From the NCBI RefSeq assembly GCF_014193285.1, contig NZ_JACHZE010000002.1:434001-498000 (forward strand): DNA of 64,000 nucleotides, given 5' to 3'. Position 1 is the stretch's first letter; every line of letters begins with the position of its first letter. A program made the position numbers and the translations under genes. The notes under the pieces are model-generated. The model was not told where the DNA came from, did not search any database, and worked only from the letters and a program-made list of their open reading frames with translations. The stretch is from Atlantibacter sp. RC6. GTDB lineage: Bacteria; Pseudomonadota; Gammaproteobacteria; Enterobacterales; Enterobacteriaceae. Below, piece after piece: positions 52,239-63,874 of this stretch.

Positions 52239-52385
52239 TTACTGCTGGGCTTTGGTCGCTGCGCCAGAAATGGCGCTACCGCCGCTTTGAATATCTTCAC
52301 CAACACCGCGAGTGGTGTTACAGGCAGTCAGCAGTGATGAAAGGACCACTAATGAAAAGAACGCAGCAATTGTTTTCTTGATCAT
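52239..52385 (-). CDS. ecnB: Entericidin B lipoprotein
   Basis: 48 residues, the E. coli length, starting at [11 protein letters not shown] with AAGGA upstream. The lipobox LLTAC is followed by [20 protein letters not shown]. It is a small membrane lipoprotein described as a bacteriolytic toxin paired with the entericidin A antidote. It lies after ecnA on the same strand and converges with ecnR. Confidence 0.96.
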   Translation of the reverse strand: MIKKTIAAFFSLVVLSSLLTACNTTRGVGEDIQSGGSAISGAATKAQQ

Positions 52386-52487
52386 AATCTTATCCTTTAA
52401 TAGCCAATGTTTTGTGTATAGCTCCTTAAGCATAGACAAAAACTCGGGAAGTAAAGGTTAGGTAAAGATTTTTAGGAGAATTAGAGA

Positions 52488-52619
52488 TTACTTCGCTGCG
52501 CGCTCGATAGCGCCGCCAAGATGTTGGATATCTTCGCCGAATCCACGCGCGGTATTACAGCCGCTTAGCATGAGCGAGAGGAGAAAGGTGACGAGCAGAG
52601 ATTTAACAATTCGGTTCAC
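52488..52619 (-). CDS. ecnA: Entericidin A lipoprotein
   Basis: 43 residues from GTG 52619 (MNRIVKSLLVTFLLSLMLSGC), with AGGAAG about nine bases upstream. The lipobox LMLSGC is followed by NTARGFGEDIQHLGGAIERAA, which parallels ecnB. It is short and easily missed. It is the antidote partner of entericidin B in the E. coli model, upstream of ecnB as expected. Confidence 0.93.
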   Translation of the reverse strand: MNRIVKSLLVTFLLSLMLSGCNTARGFGEDIQHLGGAIERAAK

Positions 52620-52640
52620 GTCGATAGCTTCCTGCAAACA

Positions 52641-52662
52641 GCGGCGTGGAGAACCACGCCGC
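52641..52662 (-). terminator. Hairpin terminator after efp
   Basis: GCGGCGTGG pairs perfectly with CCACGCCGC around a four-base loop, followed on the minus strand by TGTTTGC. It lies between efp and ecnA. The T tract is weak. Confidence 0.7.
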
Positions 52663-52678
52663 GAACCAGACGTAAAAT

Positions 52679-53245
52679 TTATTTCACGCGGGATACGTAT
52701 TCGCCAGAGCGGGTATCCACTTTGATCACTTCACCAATCTGCACGAACAACGGCACTTTAACTACCGCGCCAGTGCTCAGGGTCGCTGGTTTACCGCCAG
52801 TACCTGCGGTATCGCCTTTCAGACCCGGATCGGTATCCACGATTTCCAGTTCAACGAAGTTTGGCGGCTGTACAGCGATCGGGCGGCCGTTCCACAGCGT
52901 CACAATGCACTCAGCCTGATCCAGCAACCATTTCGCGTTATCGCCGATGGCTTTCTCATCCGCCGCTAACTGCTCGAAGGTTTCGTTATTCATGAAATGA
53001 TAGAACTCACCGTCGTTGTACAGGTAAGTCAGGTTCATATCCACAACGTCGGCGCCTTCAGCGGAGTCAGTAGATTTAAAGGTTTTTTCTACACGGGTGC
53101 CAGTCAGCAGACGGCGCAGCTTAACGCGCGCGAAAGCCTGACCTTTGCCCGGTTTAACGAATTCGCTGGATTCTACGGCGTAGGGTTCGCCGTCCATCAT
53201 GATTTTAAGACCGGCACGAAAATCGTTGCTAGAATAAGTCGCCAT
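52679..53245 (-). CDS. efp: Elongation factor P
   Basis: 188 residues, the E. coli length. Lys34 in [10 protein letters not shown] is the residue that receives beta-lysine from EpmA, and the domain order KOW-OB-OB with TGLKGDTAG-like loop ([20 protein letters not shown]) is normal. It relieves ribosome stalling at polyproline. It is divergent from epmB, with only 41 bases between the start codons. Confidence 0.99.
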   Translation of the reverse strand: MATYSSNDFRAGLKIMMDGEPYAVESSEFVKPGKGQAFARVKLRRLLTGTRVEKTFKSTDSAEGADVVDMNLTYLYNDGEFYHFMNNETFEQLAADEKAIGDNAKWLLDQAECIVTLWNGRPIAVQPPNFVELEIVDTDPGLKGDTAGTGGKPATLSTGAVVKVPLFVQIGEVIKVDTRSGEYVSRVK

Positions 53246-53286
53246 AAGGCCCTCTGAATATGTTAACTGGTAGCTTAGCCAAAAAA

Positions 53287-54315
53287 ATGGCAGACATTGT
53301 AACCCTAAACCCCCCTTCCAGAGAAGATTGGTTAGCGCAACTCGCCGATGTTATAACCGATCCTGACGAGCTTCTGCATGTTTTAAATCTGGAAGCTGAT
53401 AAAGATCTCCTCGCAGGACGTGAAGCAAGACGGCTTTTTGCCCTGCGCGTGCCGCGCGCCTTCGTGGCGCGGATGGAAAAAGGCAACCCTCACGATCCGC
53501 TGTTGCGGCAGGTTTTAACCTCCCGCGACGAGTTTGTTATGGCGCCGGGGTTTTCCACCGATCCCCTTGAAGAACAACACAGTGTGGTGCCTGGCCTGCT
53601 GCATAAGTATCGCAATCGCGCGCTGCTGTTAGTGAAAGGCGGCTGCGCGGTTAACTGCCGCTACTGCTTTCGCCGCCATTTCCCCTATGCCGATAATCAG
53701 GGGAATAAACGTAACTGGCAAACGGCGCTGGATTACATCACTGCGCACCATGAGCTGGATGAAATTATTTTTTCCGGCGGCGATCCGCTCATGGCGAAGG
53801 ATCATGAACTCGACTGGCTTATCACCCAGCTTGAGGGTATTCCCCATATCAAACGACTGCGCATTCATAGCCGCCTGCCGATTGTGATCCCGGCGCGCAT
53901 CACCGATGCGCTGACGGCGCGGTTTGCCCAATCCAGCCTGCAAATTATCCTGGTCAATCATATCAATCACGCTAGAGAGATCGATGAGGCGTTTCACGCG
54001 GCGATGGCGCAGTTGCGCCAGGCAGGCGTGACGCTGCTCAACCAGAGCGTGCTGTTGCGTGGGGTGAACGACAATGCGCAAACGCTGGCGGCGCTCAGCA
54101 ATGCGTTGTTTGACGCGGGCGTGATGCCCTATTACCTGCATGTGCTGGATCACGTGCAGGGCGCGGCGCATTTCCTGGTGAGCGATGAGGAGGCGCGCGG
54201 CATTATTCGCGAGCTGCTGACGCTGGTGTCGGGTTATATGGTGCCGAAACTGGCGCGTGAAATTGGCGGCGAGCCCAGCAAAACGCCGCTGGATTTACAA
54301 TTACGACAGCATTAA
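53287..54315 (+). CDS. epmB: EF-P lysine 2,3-aminomutase EpmB
   Basis: 342 residues from ATG 53287; a frame start at 53260 exists but lies in the efp promoter. The radical-SAM cluster is Cys120, Cys124 and Cys127 in [20 protein letters not shown]-binding and lysine aminomutase motifs follow ([25 protein letters not shown]). It converts (S)-alpha-lysine to (R)-beta-lysine for EpmA. No zinc-binding C-terminal extension is present, as in E. coli EpmB. Confidence 0.98.
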   Translation: MADIVTLNPPSREDWLAQLADVITDPDELLHVLNLEADKDLLAGREARRLFALRVPRAFVARMEKGNPHDPLLRQVLTSRDEFVMAPGFSTDPLEEQHSVVPGLLHKYRNRALLLVKGGCAVNCRYCFRRHFPYADNQGNKRNWQTALDYITAHHELDEIIFSGGDPLMAKDHELDWLITQLEGIPHIKRLRIHSRLPIVIPARITDALTARFAQSSLQIILVNHINHAREIDEAFHAAMAQLRQAGVTLLNQSVLLRGVNDNAQTLAALSNALFDAGVMPYYLHVLDHVQGAAHFLVSDEEARGIIRELLTLVSGYMVPKLAREIGGEPSKTPLDLQLRQH

Positions 54316-54446
54316 CAACCGGTGCGGAAATAAGTCTGGAAACGGATTATTTCCGCGCATAGGGATGTGTTAGCTTCTTAAAACTATTAATCAAATTTCT
54401 CCCGGTGCTGCGGCAATAGCTCGGGATAATTGTTTTGAGAGTCACT

Positions 54447-55271
54447 ATGCCAGCCATGATTAAAGGAATTAATTCAGGCGTTATTTGCCATAATAAACAG
54501 TTTGTTTCTCTGGCGTTAAAAATACGCCGCACTGACGAAACGGAAAACCTTTTTTTATTTTCACTCCCGCAATTAAAAGATTTATTGCATGTGCTTGAGA
54601 GCCGGGCAGAGTCTTTTGAGCAACCGCAGGAAAGCAGTCAACCTGAGATGCTGCGCTATGCGCCCGCGCTAAATCAAGAAGAGCTGAAAGCGGCGAACGA
54701 GGCCTCGCGCGTTGCGGCAATCAGTGCAGTGGTTAACGCATCCGGCGTTGAGCTGGAAATCGTTTCCCGGACGGCTGAGAAAGTCTCTCTGGTTATTAAT
54801 GATAATCAGGTCGATGTAATTATCCGTGCAATGATCTTCGCAATTAACAACGCAGGCTTTAAAGATATTTTATTAACTGTCTCTTCAATGCTCGATTTTA
54901 TTGCTCTGTATGATATGGATTTATTAAAAGACGGCAAGATGGAATATGACAGCTATAATCCAGAGCCCTGGAAATTACCACTCTTTAATCGATATCTACT
55001 GGTGGTTTATAAATATCAGCAGGATACCGGACATAACGGTTACTGCGGTGCGGTGATTAAAACCAATGTGATGTCCGGCTCGCAGGAAGTACAGGGCATT
55101 GCTCAACGCGTTATGAAGTTTAGCCGCCGGTTAAGAAAGATCGCCGGTCGTCCCTGCAAGATATTTTGTAGTGAAATAACACCGTCAGGCAGTGATCCGA
55201 CAAAACAGGAATGCCTGGATTCATTGCATCGTCTGTGTGTCGCCGCGCTTCGCGACCCGGCAAAACACTAG
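54447..55271 (+). CDS. yjeJ: YjeJ-like protein of unknown function
   Basis: 274 residues from ATG 54447, preceded by GAGAG; TTG 54435 and ATG 54456 are alternatives. It shows IKGINSGVICHNKQFVSLALKIRR and a middle region rich in Asn/Leu (NDNQVDVIIRAMIFAINNAG). I recognise no domain. Between epmB and yjeI, E. coli has yjeJ, which also begins with a LALKIRRTDE-like segment. The gene is more AT-rich than its neighbours, which hints at later acquisition or relaxed selection. Confidence 0.82.
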   Translation: MPAMIKGINSGVICHNKQFVSLALKIRRTDETENLFLFSLPQLKDLLHVLESRAESFEQPQESSQPEMLRYAPALNQEELKAANEASRVAAISAVVNASGVELEIVSRTAEKVSLVINDNQVDVIIRAMIFAINNAGFKDILLTVSSMLDFIALYDMDLLKDGKMEYDSYNPEPWKLPLFNRYLLVVYKYQQDTGHNGYCGAVIKTNVMSGSQEVQGIAQRVMKFSRRLRKIAGRPCKIFCSEITPSGSDPTKQECLDSLHRLCVAALRDPAKH

Positions 55272-55281
55272 CGTTTCCGGC

Positions 55282-55311
55282 ATACAAAAGGGAACGCATT
55301 CCCTTTTGTAT
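55282..55311. terminator. Long hairpin between yjeJ and yjeI
   Basis: A perfect 13-base stem (55282-55294 with 55299-55311) with the loop CGCA lies between the convergent genes. A CCGG on either side could extend it. There is no T run, but its position suggests bidirectional termination. Confidence 0.6.
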
Positions 55312-55332
55312 CTCCGGACCGGGCTAATTTGA

Positions 55333-55686
55333 TCAGTTCGGGCACTTATAGACCTGGCCGACCATTTTGCTGGCGGTTGGCACGAAGCTGGAAAGCAGGT
55401 TTTGCCCCGGGCTGGATACTCCGTACAGTACGTTGCCGCCCATGGCAGCCGCGTTATTACGTAATTCATTTGCCGCGCCGCGCATAGAGCCGCCCTCTTC
55501 GCCGTGCTGGCCAGAAAGCCAGTTGCTTTGCTCGCCCGTCGCTGTTCCCAAGAGCTGGCATTCCGCACCCGGTTTGTCTTCTACAAACCGAACGTTTTGA
55601 CCACCACTCGATAACTGATTACCCGTGCTGCATCCCGCAAGCAGCAGCGCCGCCGCAACCATTCCCGCTGAGACTGTAATGCGCAT
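55333..55686 (-). CDS. yjeI: YjeI, DUF4156 lipoprotein
   Basis: 117 residues, the E. coli length. The signal MRITVSAGMVAAALLLAGC ends in a lipobox (Cys19). The mature part contains PGAECQLLGTATGEQSNW and GNVLYGVSSP, typical of DUF4156. It is probably anchored in the outer membrane; the function is unknown. It lies downstream of groL on the same strand, separated by the groESL terminator. Confidence 0.95.
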   Translation of the reverse strand: MRITVSAGMVAAALLLAGCSTGNQLSSGGQNVRFVEDKPGAECQLLGTATGEQSNWLSGQHGEEGGSMRGAANELRNNAAAMGGNVLYGVSSPGQNLLSSFVPTASKMVGQVYKCPN

Positions 55687-55751
55687 GTTATTCCTCGTTA
55701 TTAATAGACTGGGACAAATCTTATCCGTAAGACCTTATACTAAAAACATGA

Positions 55752-55790
55752 CCAAAAGAAAAACCCCCAGCCATTTCTGACTGAGGGTTT
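55752..55790 (-). terminator. Terminator of groESL
   Basis: On the minus strand AAACCC-CAG pairs with CTG-GGGTTT (one bulge each side) and is followed by TTTTTCTTTT. It sits about 150 bases after the groL stop, with the ERIC element between. Confidence 0.85.
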
Positions 55791-55836
55791 CACATTTTTG
55801 TGCGACAGATTGATTTAATCGAATAATTCGCGCTGT

Positions 55837-55937
55837 GGAAAGGCGGCAAGTTCGCGCATCCCCGGGAGCTTACACCAGTAAGTGACCGGGGTAAGCGAAC
55901 GCAGCCTACGCATCAACAGCGTGAAGTATGACGATTA
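55837..55937 (+). repeat. ERIC element (enterobacterial repetitive intergenic consensus)
   Basis: The sequence GGGAGCTTAC followed by AGTAAGTGACCGGGGTAAGCG matches the two known ERIC core segments (AGGAGCTTACAT and AAGTAAGTGACTGGGGTGAGCG) with a few differences. It is palindromic: CCCCGG...CTTAC pairs with GTAAG...CCGGGG. The right end includes GTGAAGTATGACG, as in ERIC, and touches the groL stop. It lies in the 3' untranslated region of the groESL mRNA. Confidence 0.9.
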
Positions 55938-55939
55938 AA

Positions 55940-57598
<1,659 letters not shown>

Positions 57599-57633
57599 TT
57601 AAATTCGTTCGTTCAGTGAGTTAACGCGTGTAA

Positions 57634-58035
<402 letters not shown>

Positions 58036-58063
58036 GGGGGAAGAGGAAAAAAAGTTAACTTTT

Positions 58064-58537
58064 TTAGCGATCGTCGCGATCGCGGTCTTCGAGGCGGTTC
58101 GAGGTATCGTCTTTACGCTGGTACTCGCCGTCGAATGTCTGGCCGCTGTTGCCGCCAGGGCCGAATCCGCCGGACATTTTACTAAAGCGCAAATGCGGCA
58201 TCAGTTTGAGGGTGAGGTGCTTTTGCACTGGCGGGAGCAGCAGCAACAGGCCGAGGAAATCGGTAAAGAAGCCGGGAAGCAACAGCAGGAAACCGGCGAT
58301 AACCAGCGACACGCTTTTGATCATTTCTGCCGCCGGGCTCTCGCCCGCCGCCATTTTCTGCTGCATCAGCATGAAATTTTTGAATCCCTGGTTGCGCACC
58401 AGCGACATCCCAATCACCGAGGTGAAAATCACCAGTACCAGGGTCATAAAGATGCCGAACACATGGGCAACCTGGATGAAAATCGAAATCTCTATGTAGA
58501 CGTAGAGAAAAAAGACAATAAAGGGTAACCAACGCAC
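58064..58537 (-). CDS. fxsA: FxsA membrane protein
   Basis: 157 residues from GTG 58537, with AGGAG upstream; the frame is open for 20 more codons without a better start. Three or four hydrophobic helices include YVYIEISIFIQVAHVFG and LLLLPGFFTDFLGLLLLLPPVQ, the FxsA core. The C-terminal tail is polar and charged. In E. coli, overproduction protects against phage T7 exclusion by the F plasmid. It shares the gap with aspA divergently. Confidence 0.95.
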   Translation of the reverse strand: MRWLPFIVFFLYVYIEISIFIQVAHVFGIFMTLVLVIFTSVIGMSLVRNQGFKNFMLMQQKMAAGESPAAEMIKSVSLVIAGFLLLLPGFFTDFLGLLLLLPPVQKHLTLKLMPHLRFSKMSGGFGPGGNSGQTFDGEYQRKDDTSNRLEDRDRDDR

Positions 58538-58876
58538 AGTATTCTCCTGTGAATAAAAAACAGACGCCGACGCGCCTGTAGGAAGAGATTTGCTCACGCA
58601 TCATCAGGTAATGGCGACGCCATAGCCACTTTTCAATCGGATGACCGGGACATTTTTTTTAGAAATTGTTAAGCGGTGACCTATTTCACAGATTAATAAA
58701 TGTAATGCACCAACGCCTACAATAAGTGATCCAGATTACGGCTTTTCGCGGATAACAGCATATGATCATGGGCATCAGACCGAATAAGGAGATATTTGTC
58801 GGTCGTTAATCCTCCATAACCACATATATTCTGTGAGTTTGGTAAAACATTCGTCAGCTTGAGAAAGAAGGTTCAC
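58538..58876 (+). promoter_or_regulatory. fxsA-aspA intergenic region with two CRP-type sites
   Basis: This 339-base gap has no gene. GGTGA-N6-TCACA at 58675-58690 matches the CRP consensus at nine of ten positions. A weaker site, GTGATCCAGATTAC, lies at 58726-58739. E. coli aspA is CRP-activated, so catabolite control of aspA is likely. The aspA ribosome site AAGAAGG precedes ATG 58877. The rest shows nothing I can name. Confidence 0.75.
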
Positions 58877-60313
58877 ATGTTAAACAACATTCGTATCGAA
58901 GAAGACTTGTTGGGTACCAGGGAAGTTCCAGCGGAGGCCTATTACGGCGTACACACTCTGAGAGCGATTGAAAACTTTTACATCAGCAACAGCAAAATCA
59001 GCGACATACCGGAATTCGTTCGCGGAATGGTGATGGTGAAAAAGGCCGCCGCGATGGCGAACAAAGAGTTGCAAACCATTCCTAAAAGTATTGCGAACAC
59101 CATTATCGCTGCCTGTGATGAAGTGCTGAACAACGGGAAATGCATGGATCAATTCCCGGTAGACGTTTACCAGGGCGGCGCAGGCACCTCTGTAAACATG
59201 AATACCAACGAAGTGCTGGCGAACATCGGCCTGGAACTGATGGGACATCAGAAAGGCGAGTACCAGTACCTCAATCCAAACGACCACGTTAACAAATGCC
59301 AGTCCACTAACGATGCCTACCCGACTGGCTTCCGTATCGCGGTTTACGCCTCTATCGTTAAACTGGTAGACGCGATCAACCAACTGGGCGAAGGCTTCCA
59401 GCGCAAAGCCGTTGAATTCGAAACCATTCTGAAGATGGGCCGCACCCAGTTGCAGGACGCGGTGCCGATGACCCTCGGCCAGGAATTCCACGCGTTTAAC
59501 GTGTTGCTGAATGAAGAAACCAAAAACCTGCTGCGCACCTCTGAACTGCTGCTGGAAGTGAACCTCGGCGCGACCGCTATCGGTACTCGCCTGAACACGC
59601 CGGACGGCTACCAGCATCTGGCGGTACAGAAGCTGGCTGAAGTCTCTAATTTGCCGGTTGTGCCAGCGGAAGACCTGATTGAAGCCACCTCCGACTGCGG
59701 TGCCTACGTGATGGTGCACAGCGCCCTGAAACGCCTGGCGGTGAAACTTTCCAAAATCTGTAATGACCTGCGTTTGCTCTCTTCCGGTCCTCGTGCGGGC
59801 CTGAATGAAATCAACCTGCCGGAACTGCAGGCGGGCTCGTCCATCATGCCAGCCAAAGTGAACCCGGTGGTGCCGGAAGTGGTTAACCAGGTGTGCTTCA
59901 AAGTGATTGGCAACGATACCTGCGTGACCATGGCTTCTGAAGCCGGTCAGTTGCAGTTAAACGTGATGGAGCCAGTGATTGGCGAAGCGATGTTTGAATC
60001 GATTCATATCCTGACCAATGCCTGCTACAACCTGCTGGAAAAATGCGTCAACGGTATCACCGCGAATAAAGAAGTCTGCGAAAGCTACGTTTATAACTCC
60101 ATCGGTATCGTCACTTACCTGAACCCGTTTATCGGCCACCACAACGGCGATATCGTCGGGAAAATCTGTGCCGAAACCGGTAAGAGCGTGCGCGAAGTCG
60201 TGCTGGAACGTGGTCTGCTCACTGAAGCGGAGCTTGACGATATCTTCTCCGTGAATAATCTGATGCACCCGGCTTACAAAGCGAAACGTTATACCGATGA
60301 AAGCGAACAGTAA
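58877..60313 (+). CDS. aspA: Aspartate ammonia-lyase AspA
   Basis: 478 residues from ATG 58877 ([13 protein letters not shown]); the frame from 58859 adds six residues. It deaminates aspartate to fumarate. The fumarase/aspartase signature [15 protein letters not shown] contains the catalytic serine loop, and [11 protein letters not shown] and TLGQEF are also conserved. It is followed by a terminator and dcuA; fumarate from this enzyme can feed FrdABCD. Confidence 0.99.
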   Translation: MLNNIRIEEDLLGTREVPAEAYYGVHTLRAIENFYISNSKISDIPEFVRGMVMVKKAAAMANKELQTIPKSIANTIIAACDEVLNNGKCMDQFPVDVYQGGAGTSVNMNTNEVLANIGLELMGHQKGEYQYLNPNDHVNKCQSTNDAYPTGFRIAVYASIVKLVDAINQLGEGFQRKAVEFETILKMGRTQLQDAVPMTLGQEFHAFNVLLNEETKNLLRTSELLLEVNLGATAIGTRLNTPDGYQHLAVQKLAEVSNLPVVPAEDLIEATSDCGAYVMVHSALKRLAVKLSKICNDLRLLSSGPRAGLNEINLPELQAGSSIMPAKVNPVVPEVVNQVCFKVIGNDTCVTMASEAGQLQLNVMEPVIGEAMFESIHILTNACYNLLEKCVNGITANKEVCESYVYNSIGIVTYLNPFIGHHNGDIVGKICAETGKSVREVVLERGLLTEAELDDIFSVNNLMHPAYKAKRYTDESEQ

Positions 60314-60334
60314 TAGTTCTTCATAATTCGGCGA

Positions 60335-60364
60335 AAGGCACGTCACTGGTGACGTGCCTTTTTT
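60335..60364 (+). terminator. Terminator between aspA and dcuA
   Basis: AAGGCACGTCAC (60335-60346) pairs perfectly with GTGACGTGCCTT (60349-60360), followed by TTTT. Some read-through to dcuA is known in E. coli. Confidence 0.9.
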
Positions 60365-60429
60365 GTTTCTGGCGGATACTAAAATACAACAACTTATTAT
60401 CAACTCGTTAAAATACAAGGAAGCGCATT

Positions 60430-61731
60430 ATGTTTGGTGCTGAACTCGTCATTGTCCTTTTGGCGATCTACCTCGGTGCCCGGCTCGGTGGCATAGGCAT
60501 TGGCTTTGCTGGCGGTCTGGGCGTTCTGGTATTGACCCTGATGTTTCAAATTAAACCCGGAGCGATCCCGTTTGACGTTATCGAAATCATCATGGCGGTT
60601 ATCGCCGCGATTGCCGCCATGCAGGTTGCCGGCGGGATGGATTATCTGGTAAGCCTTGCGGAAAAACTGCTTCGCCGCCACCCCAAATACATTACCTTCC
60701 TTGCCCCGCTGGTTACCTGGTTTATGACCATCCTGGCGGGTACAGGCCATACCGCGTTCTCCACCATGCCGGTGATCACCGAAGTGGCGAAAGAACAGGG
60801 CATCCGCCCTTCCCGTCCGCTGTCTATCGCCGTTGTCGCCTCGCAGATTGCGATTACCGCGTCGCCGATCTCTGCGGCGGTGGTGTTCTTCGCGGGTATC
60901 CTTGAACCGCTGGGCGTGAGTTACCTGACGCTGCTGGGCATTTGTATTCCGGTGACGCTGATTGCCGTGATGCTGACCGCCGTGCTGTGTAACTTCCTGG
61001 GCGCGGAACTGAAAGACGATCCGGTGTATCAGGAGCGTTTAGCCCGTGGCGAAGTGAGCCTGCGCGGCACTCAGGCGTTTGTTATCAAACCGCACGCCAA
61101 ACGCGCCGTCATGCTGTTCCTGATCGGTATTGTGGCCGTTATGCTGTACGCCACCGCCATCAGCCCAACCGTGGGCCTGATCGCCAACCCGGTACTGCCG
61201 CGTAACGAAGCGATCGTGGTGTTTATGCTTACCGTGGCGACCCTGATCTGCCTGACCTGTAAAATCAATACCGGCGATATTCTTAACGCGGGTACCTTCA
61301 AATCCGGTATGAGCGCCTGTATTTGCGTGCTGGGCGTGGCGTGGCTGGGCGATACTTTCGTAAAACATCACATCGAAGATATCCAGGCTGTGGCAGGCGA
61401 TCTGCTGAACAGCTATCCGTGGCTGCTGGCCGTGGTGCTGTTCTTCGCCGCTACCCTGCTTTACTCCCAGGCGGCGACCACCAAAGCCCTGATGCCGGCT
61501 GCGCTGATGCTGGGCGTGAGCCCGCTGACCGCAGTGGCCTCGTTTGCCGCGGTTTCCGCGCTGTTCGTGCTGCCGACTTACCCGACGCTGCTGGCGGCGG
61601 TAGAGATGGACGACACCGGTTCAACCCGCATCGGTAAATATGTGTTTAACCACGCCTTCCTGATCCCGGGCGTGGTGGCTATCGCGCTGTGCGTGATCCT
61701 CGGCTTTATCGTGGGCGGTATGGTGCTGTAA
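60430..61731 (+). CDS. dcuA: Anaerobic C4-dicarboxylate transporter DcuA
   Basis: 433 residues, the E. coli length, with about ten membrane helices. The start MFGAELVIVLLAIYLGARLGGIGIG is typical of the Dcu family. It exchanges aspartate/fumarate and succinate across the inner membrane. Downstream of aspA it completes an aspartate-to-fumarate supply route. Confidence 0.98.
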   Translation: MFGAELVIVLLAIYLGARLGGIGIGFAGGLGVLVLTLMFQIKPGAIPFDVIEIIMAVIAAIAAMQVAGGMDYLVSLAEKLLRRHPKYITFLAPLVTWFMTILAGTGHTAFSTMPVITEVAKEQGIRPSRPLSIAVVASQIAITASPISAAVVFFAGILEPLGVSYLTLLGICIPVTLIAVMLTAVLCNFLGAELKDDPVYQERLARGEVSLRGTQAFVIKPHAKRAVMLFLIGIVAVMLYATAISPTVGLIANPVLPRNEAIVVFMLTVATLICLTCKINTGDILNAGTFKSGMSACICVLGVAWLGDTFVKHHIEDIQAVAGDLLNSYPWLLAVVLFFAATLLYSQAATTKALMPAALMLGVSPLTAVASFAAVSALFVLPTYPTLLAAVEMDDTGSTRIGKYVFNHAFLIPGVVAIALCVILGFIVGGMVL

Positions 61732-61756
61732 TCACAGCCATTGTCATCAAAAGTAA

Positions 61757-61786
61757 AAACGGGCCGCATTGCGGCCCGTTTCATTA
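61757..61786 (+). terminator. Terminator after dcuA
   Basis: AAACGGGCCGC (61757-61767) pairs perfectly with GCGGCCCGTTT (61771-61781) around ATT. The T tract is only TTTCATT, so it may be moderate. Confidence 0.8.
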
Positions 61787-61840
61787 TCCCGATCCCTTGC
61801 CCGTGATATAGTGCCTGCTTTCACTGAGACGAGGATGATT

Positions 61841-62164
61841 ATGACCACGCCCACCGCTGTCGTAGTACTCTGCACCGCCCCGGATGAAGCCACTGCGCAA
61901 GAACTGGCGACCAAAGCATTAAGTGAAAAACTGGCTGCCTGCGTCACGCTGTTGCCCGGTGCCTCGTCGCTCTATTACTGGGAAGGGAAGCTTGAACAGG
62001 AGTATGAAGTACAAATGCTGCTGAAAAGCGATACCCGGCATCAGGATGCGCTACTGGCGTGCCTGAGATCCCATCATCCTTATCAAACCCCTGAATTACT
62101 GGTTTTGCCAGTGCTCCACGGAGATAGCGATTACCTCTCATGGCTCAACGCATCCTTACGTTAA
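61841..62164 (+). CDS. cutA: Divalent-cation tolerance protein CutA
   Basis: 107 residues from ATG 61841 ([16 protein letters not shown]); ATG 61835 is too close to GAGG and the longer frame has no ribosome site. It is a trimeric copper-binding protein with CutA motifs [22 protein letters not shown] and [10 protein letters not shown]. It overlaps dsbD by 25 bases in another frame. Confidence 0.97.
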   Translation: MTTPTAVVVLCTAPDEATAQELATKALSEKLAACVTLLPGASSLYYWEGKLEQEYEVQMLLKSDTRHQDALLACLRSHHPYQTPELLVLPVLHGDSDYLSWLNASLR

Positions 62165-63825
62165 TTCTGCTGTTTTGCAGCACCCAGGTTTACGCCGGCT
62201 TATTTGACTCGCAGAAAAGCCAGTTTGTCCCGGTGGACAGCGCTTTCGCTTTTGATTTCCAGCAGCAGGGCAACAGCCTGGGGCTGAACTGGCAAATCAA
62301 ACCCGGCTACTATCTCTACCGCCAGCAAATCAGCGTGACGCCAGCGCAGGCCACGGTCGGCGCGTTAAATCTCCCAGCCGGCGAGTGGCATGAGGACGAG
62401 TTTTACGGCAAGACCGAAATTTATAAGCATCAGCTCTCCGTCACGCTACCTGTTAGCGAGGCGGCGCAGGGCGCTACGCTGCGCGTTACCTATCAGGGCT
62501 GCGCCGAAGCGGGCTTCTGCTATCCGCCGGAAACCAAAGTCGTGCCGCTCAATGCGGTTGCGCCGGGTGAGTTTACCCCCGCGCCGGTTACCGCCCCGGA
62601 AGAAAAACCCAGCCAACTCCCCTTTTCCGCCCTGTGGGCGCTGTTGATTGGTATTGGTATTGCGTTTACGCCGTGCGTCCTGCCGATGTACCCCTTGATC
62701 TCCGGCATCGTCCTGGGGGGCAAACAGCGCCTGTCGACGGCGCGTGCGCTGTGGCTGTCGTTTGTCTATGTTCAGGGGATGGCGCTCACCTATACGGCGC
62801 TGGGCCTGATTGTGGCCGCCGCCGGGCTACAGTTCCAGGCCGCGCTTCAACATCCTTATATTTTGATTGGCCTGTCCGTGGTGTTTATCGCCCTGGCGCT
62901 GTCGATGTTTGGCCTGTTTACGCTGCAACTCCCCTCTTCACTGCAAACGCGCCTGACGCTACTCAGCAACCGCCAGCAGGGCGGCTCGCTGGCAGGCGTG
63001 TTCAGCATGGGGGCGATTGCCGGGCTGATTTGCTCGCCGTGCACCACCGCGCCGCTGAGCGCCATCCTGCTGTATATCGCCCAGAGCGGCAATCTGTGGC
63101 TGGGCGGCGGGACGTTATATCTCTACGCGCTGGGCATGGGGCTGCCGCTGATTCTGGTAACGGTCTTCGGCAACCGGCTGCTGCCAAAAAGCGGGCCGTG
63201 GATGCAGCAGGTTAAAGTCGCTTTTGGTTTCGTGATCCTGGCTTTGCCGGTGTTCCTGCTGGAACGCGTAATCGGCGAAGCCTGGGGATTACGGCTGTGG
63301 AGCCTGCTGGGCGTCGCGTTTTTCGGCTGGGCGTTTATCACGTCGCTTAGCAGCCATAAAGGCTGGATGCGGGTAGTGCAAATTGCCCTGCTGGGCGCTG
63401 CGCTGGTAGCCGCCCGTCCGCTACAGGATTGGGCTTTCGATACGCCGGTGCAGGCGACGCAGGCCCATCTCAACTTTACGCGCATCTCCGATATCGACGC
63501 CCTGAACAGCGCGCTGGCGCAGGCGAAAGGGAAACCGGTAATGCTGGACCTGTACGCCGACTGGTGCGTGGCGTGTAAAGAGTTTGAAAAATACACCTTC
63601 AACCATCCTGATGTGCATCGCGCGCTGGAGAACACCGTGCTGTTGCAGGCGGACGTTACCGGCAACAGCCCTCAGGATGTGGCTTTACTAAAGCATCTCC
63701 AGGTGCTGGGTTTACCGACCATTTTGTTCTTTGATGCTAACGGCCAGGAGCAACCGCAGCAGCGCGTGACCGGCTTTATGAACGCCGCGGATTTCACCGC
63801 GCATTTGCACAATCTGGCCCGGTAA
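62140..63825 (+). CDS. dsbD: Thiol:disulfide interchange protein DsbD
   Basis: 561 residues. A signal peptide ([18 protein letters not shown]) precedes the periplasmic alpha domain with Cys in [12 protein letters not shown]. The eight-helix beta domain follows (TPCVLP and [10 protein letters not shown] hold the membrane cysteines), then the thioredoxin-like gamma domain with WCVACK. It passes electrons from cytoplasmic thioredoxin to DsbC, DsbG and CcmG. Its start lies within cutA. Confidence 0.98.
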   Translation: MAQRILTLILLFCSTQVYAGLFDSQKSQFVPVDSAFAFDFQQQGNSLGLNWQIKPGYYLYRQQISVTPAQATVGALNLPAGEWHEDEFYGKTEIYKHQLSVTLPVSEAAQGATLRVTYQGCAEAGFCYPPETKVVPLNAVAPGEFTPAPVTAPEEKPSQLPFSALWALLIGIGIAFTPCVLPMYPLISGIVLGGKQRLSTARALWLSFVYVQGMALTYTALGLIVAAAGLQFQAALQHPYILIGLSVVFIALALSMFGLFTLQLPSSLQTRLTLLSNRQQGGSLAGVFSMGAIAGLICSPCTTAPLSAILLYIAQSGNLWLGGGTLYLYALGMGLPLILVTVFGNRLLPKSGPWMQQVKVAFGFVILALPVFLLERVIGEAWGLRLWSLLGVAFFGWAFITSLSSHKGWMRVVQIALLGAALVAARPLQDWAFDTPVQATQAHLNFTRISDIDALNSALAQAKGKPVMLDLYADWCVACKEFEKYTFNHPDVHRALENTVLLQADVTGNSPQDVALLKHLQVLGLPTILFFDANGQEQPQQRVTGFMNAADFTAHLHNLAR

Positions 63826-63874
63826 ACAACACTTGGGATGGAAACAACCGTTGGGACGAACGGAGGAGTGAACC

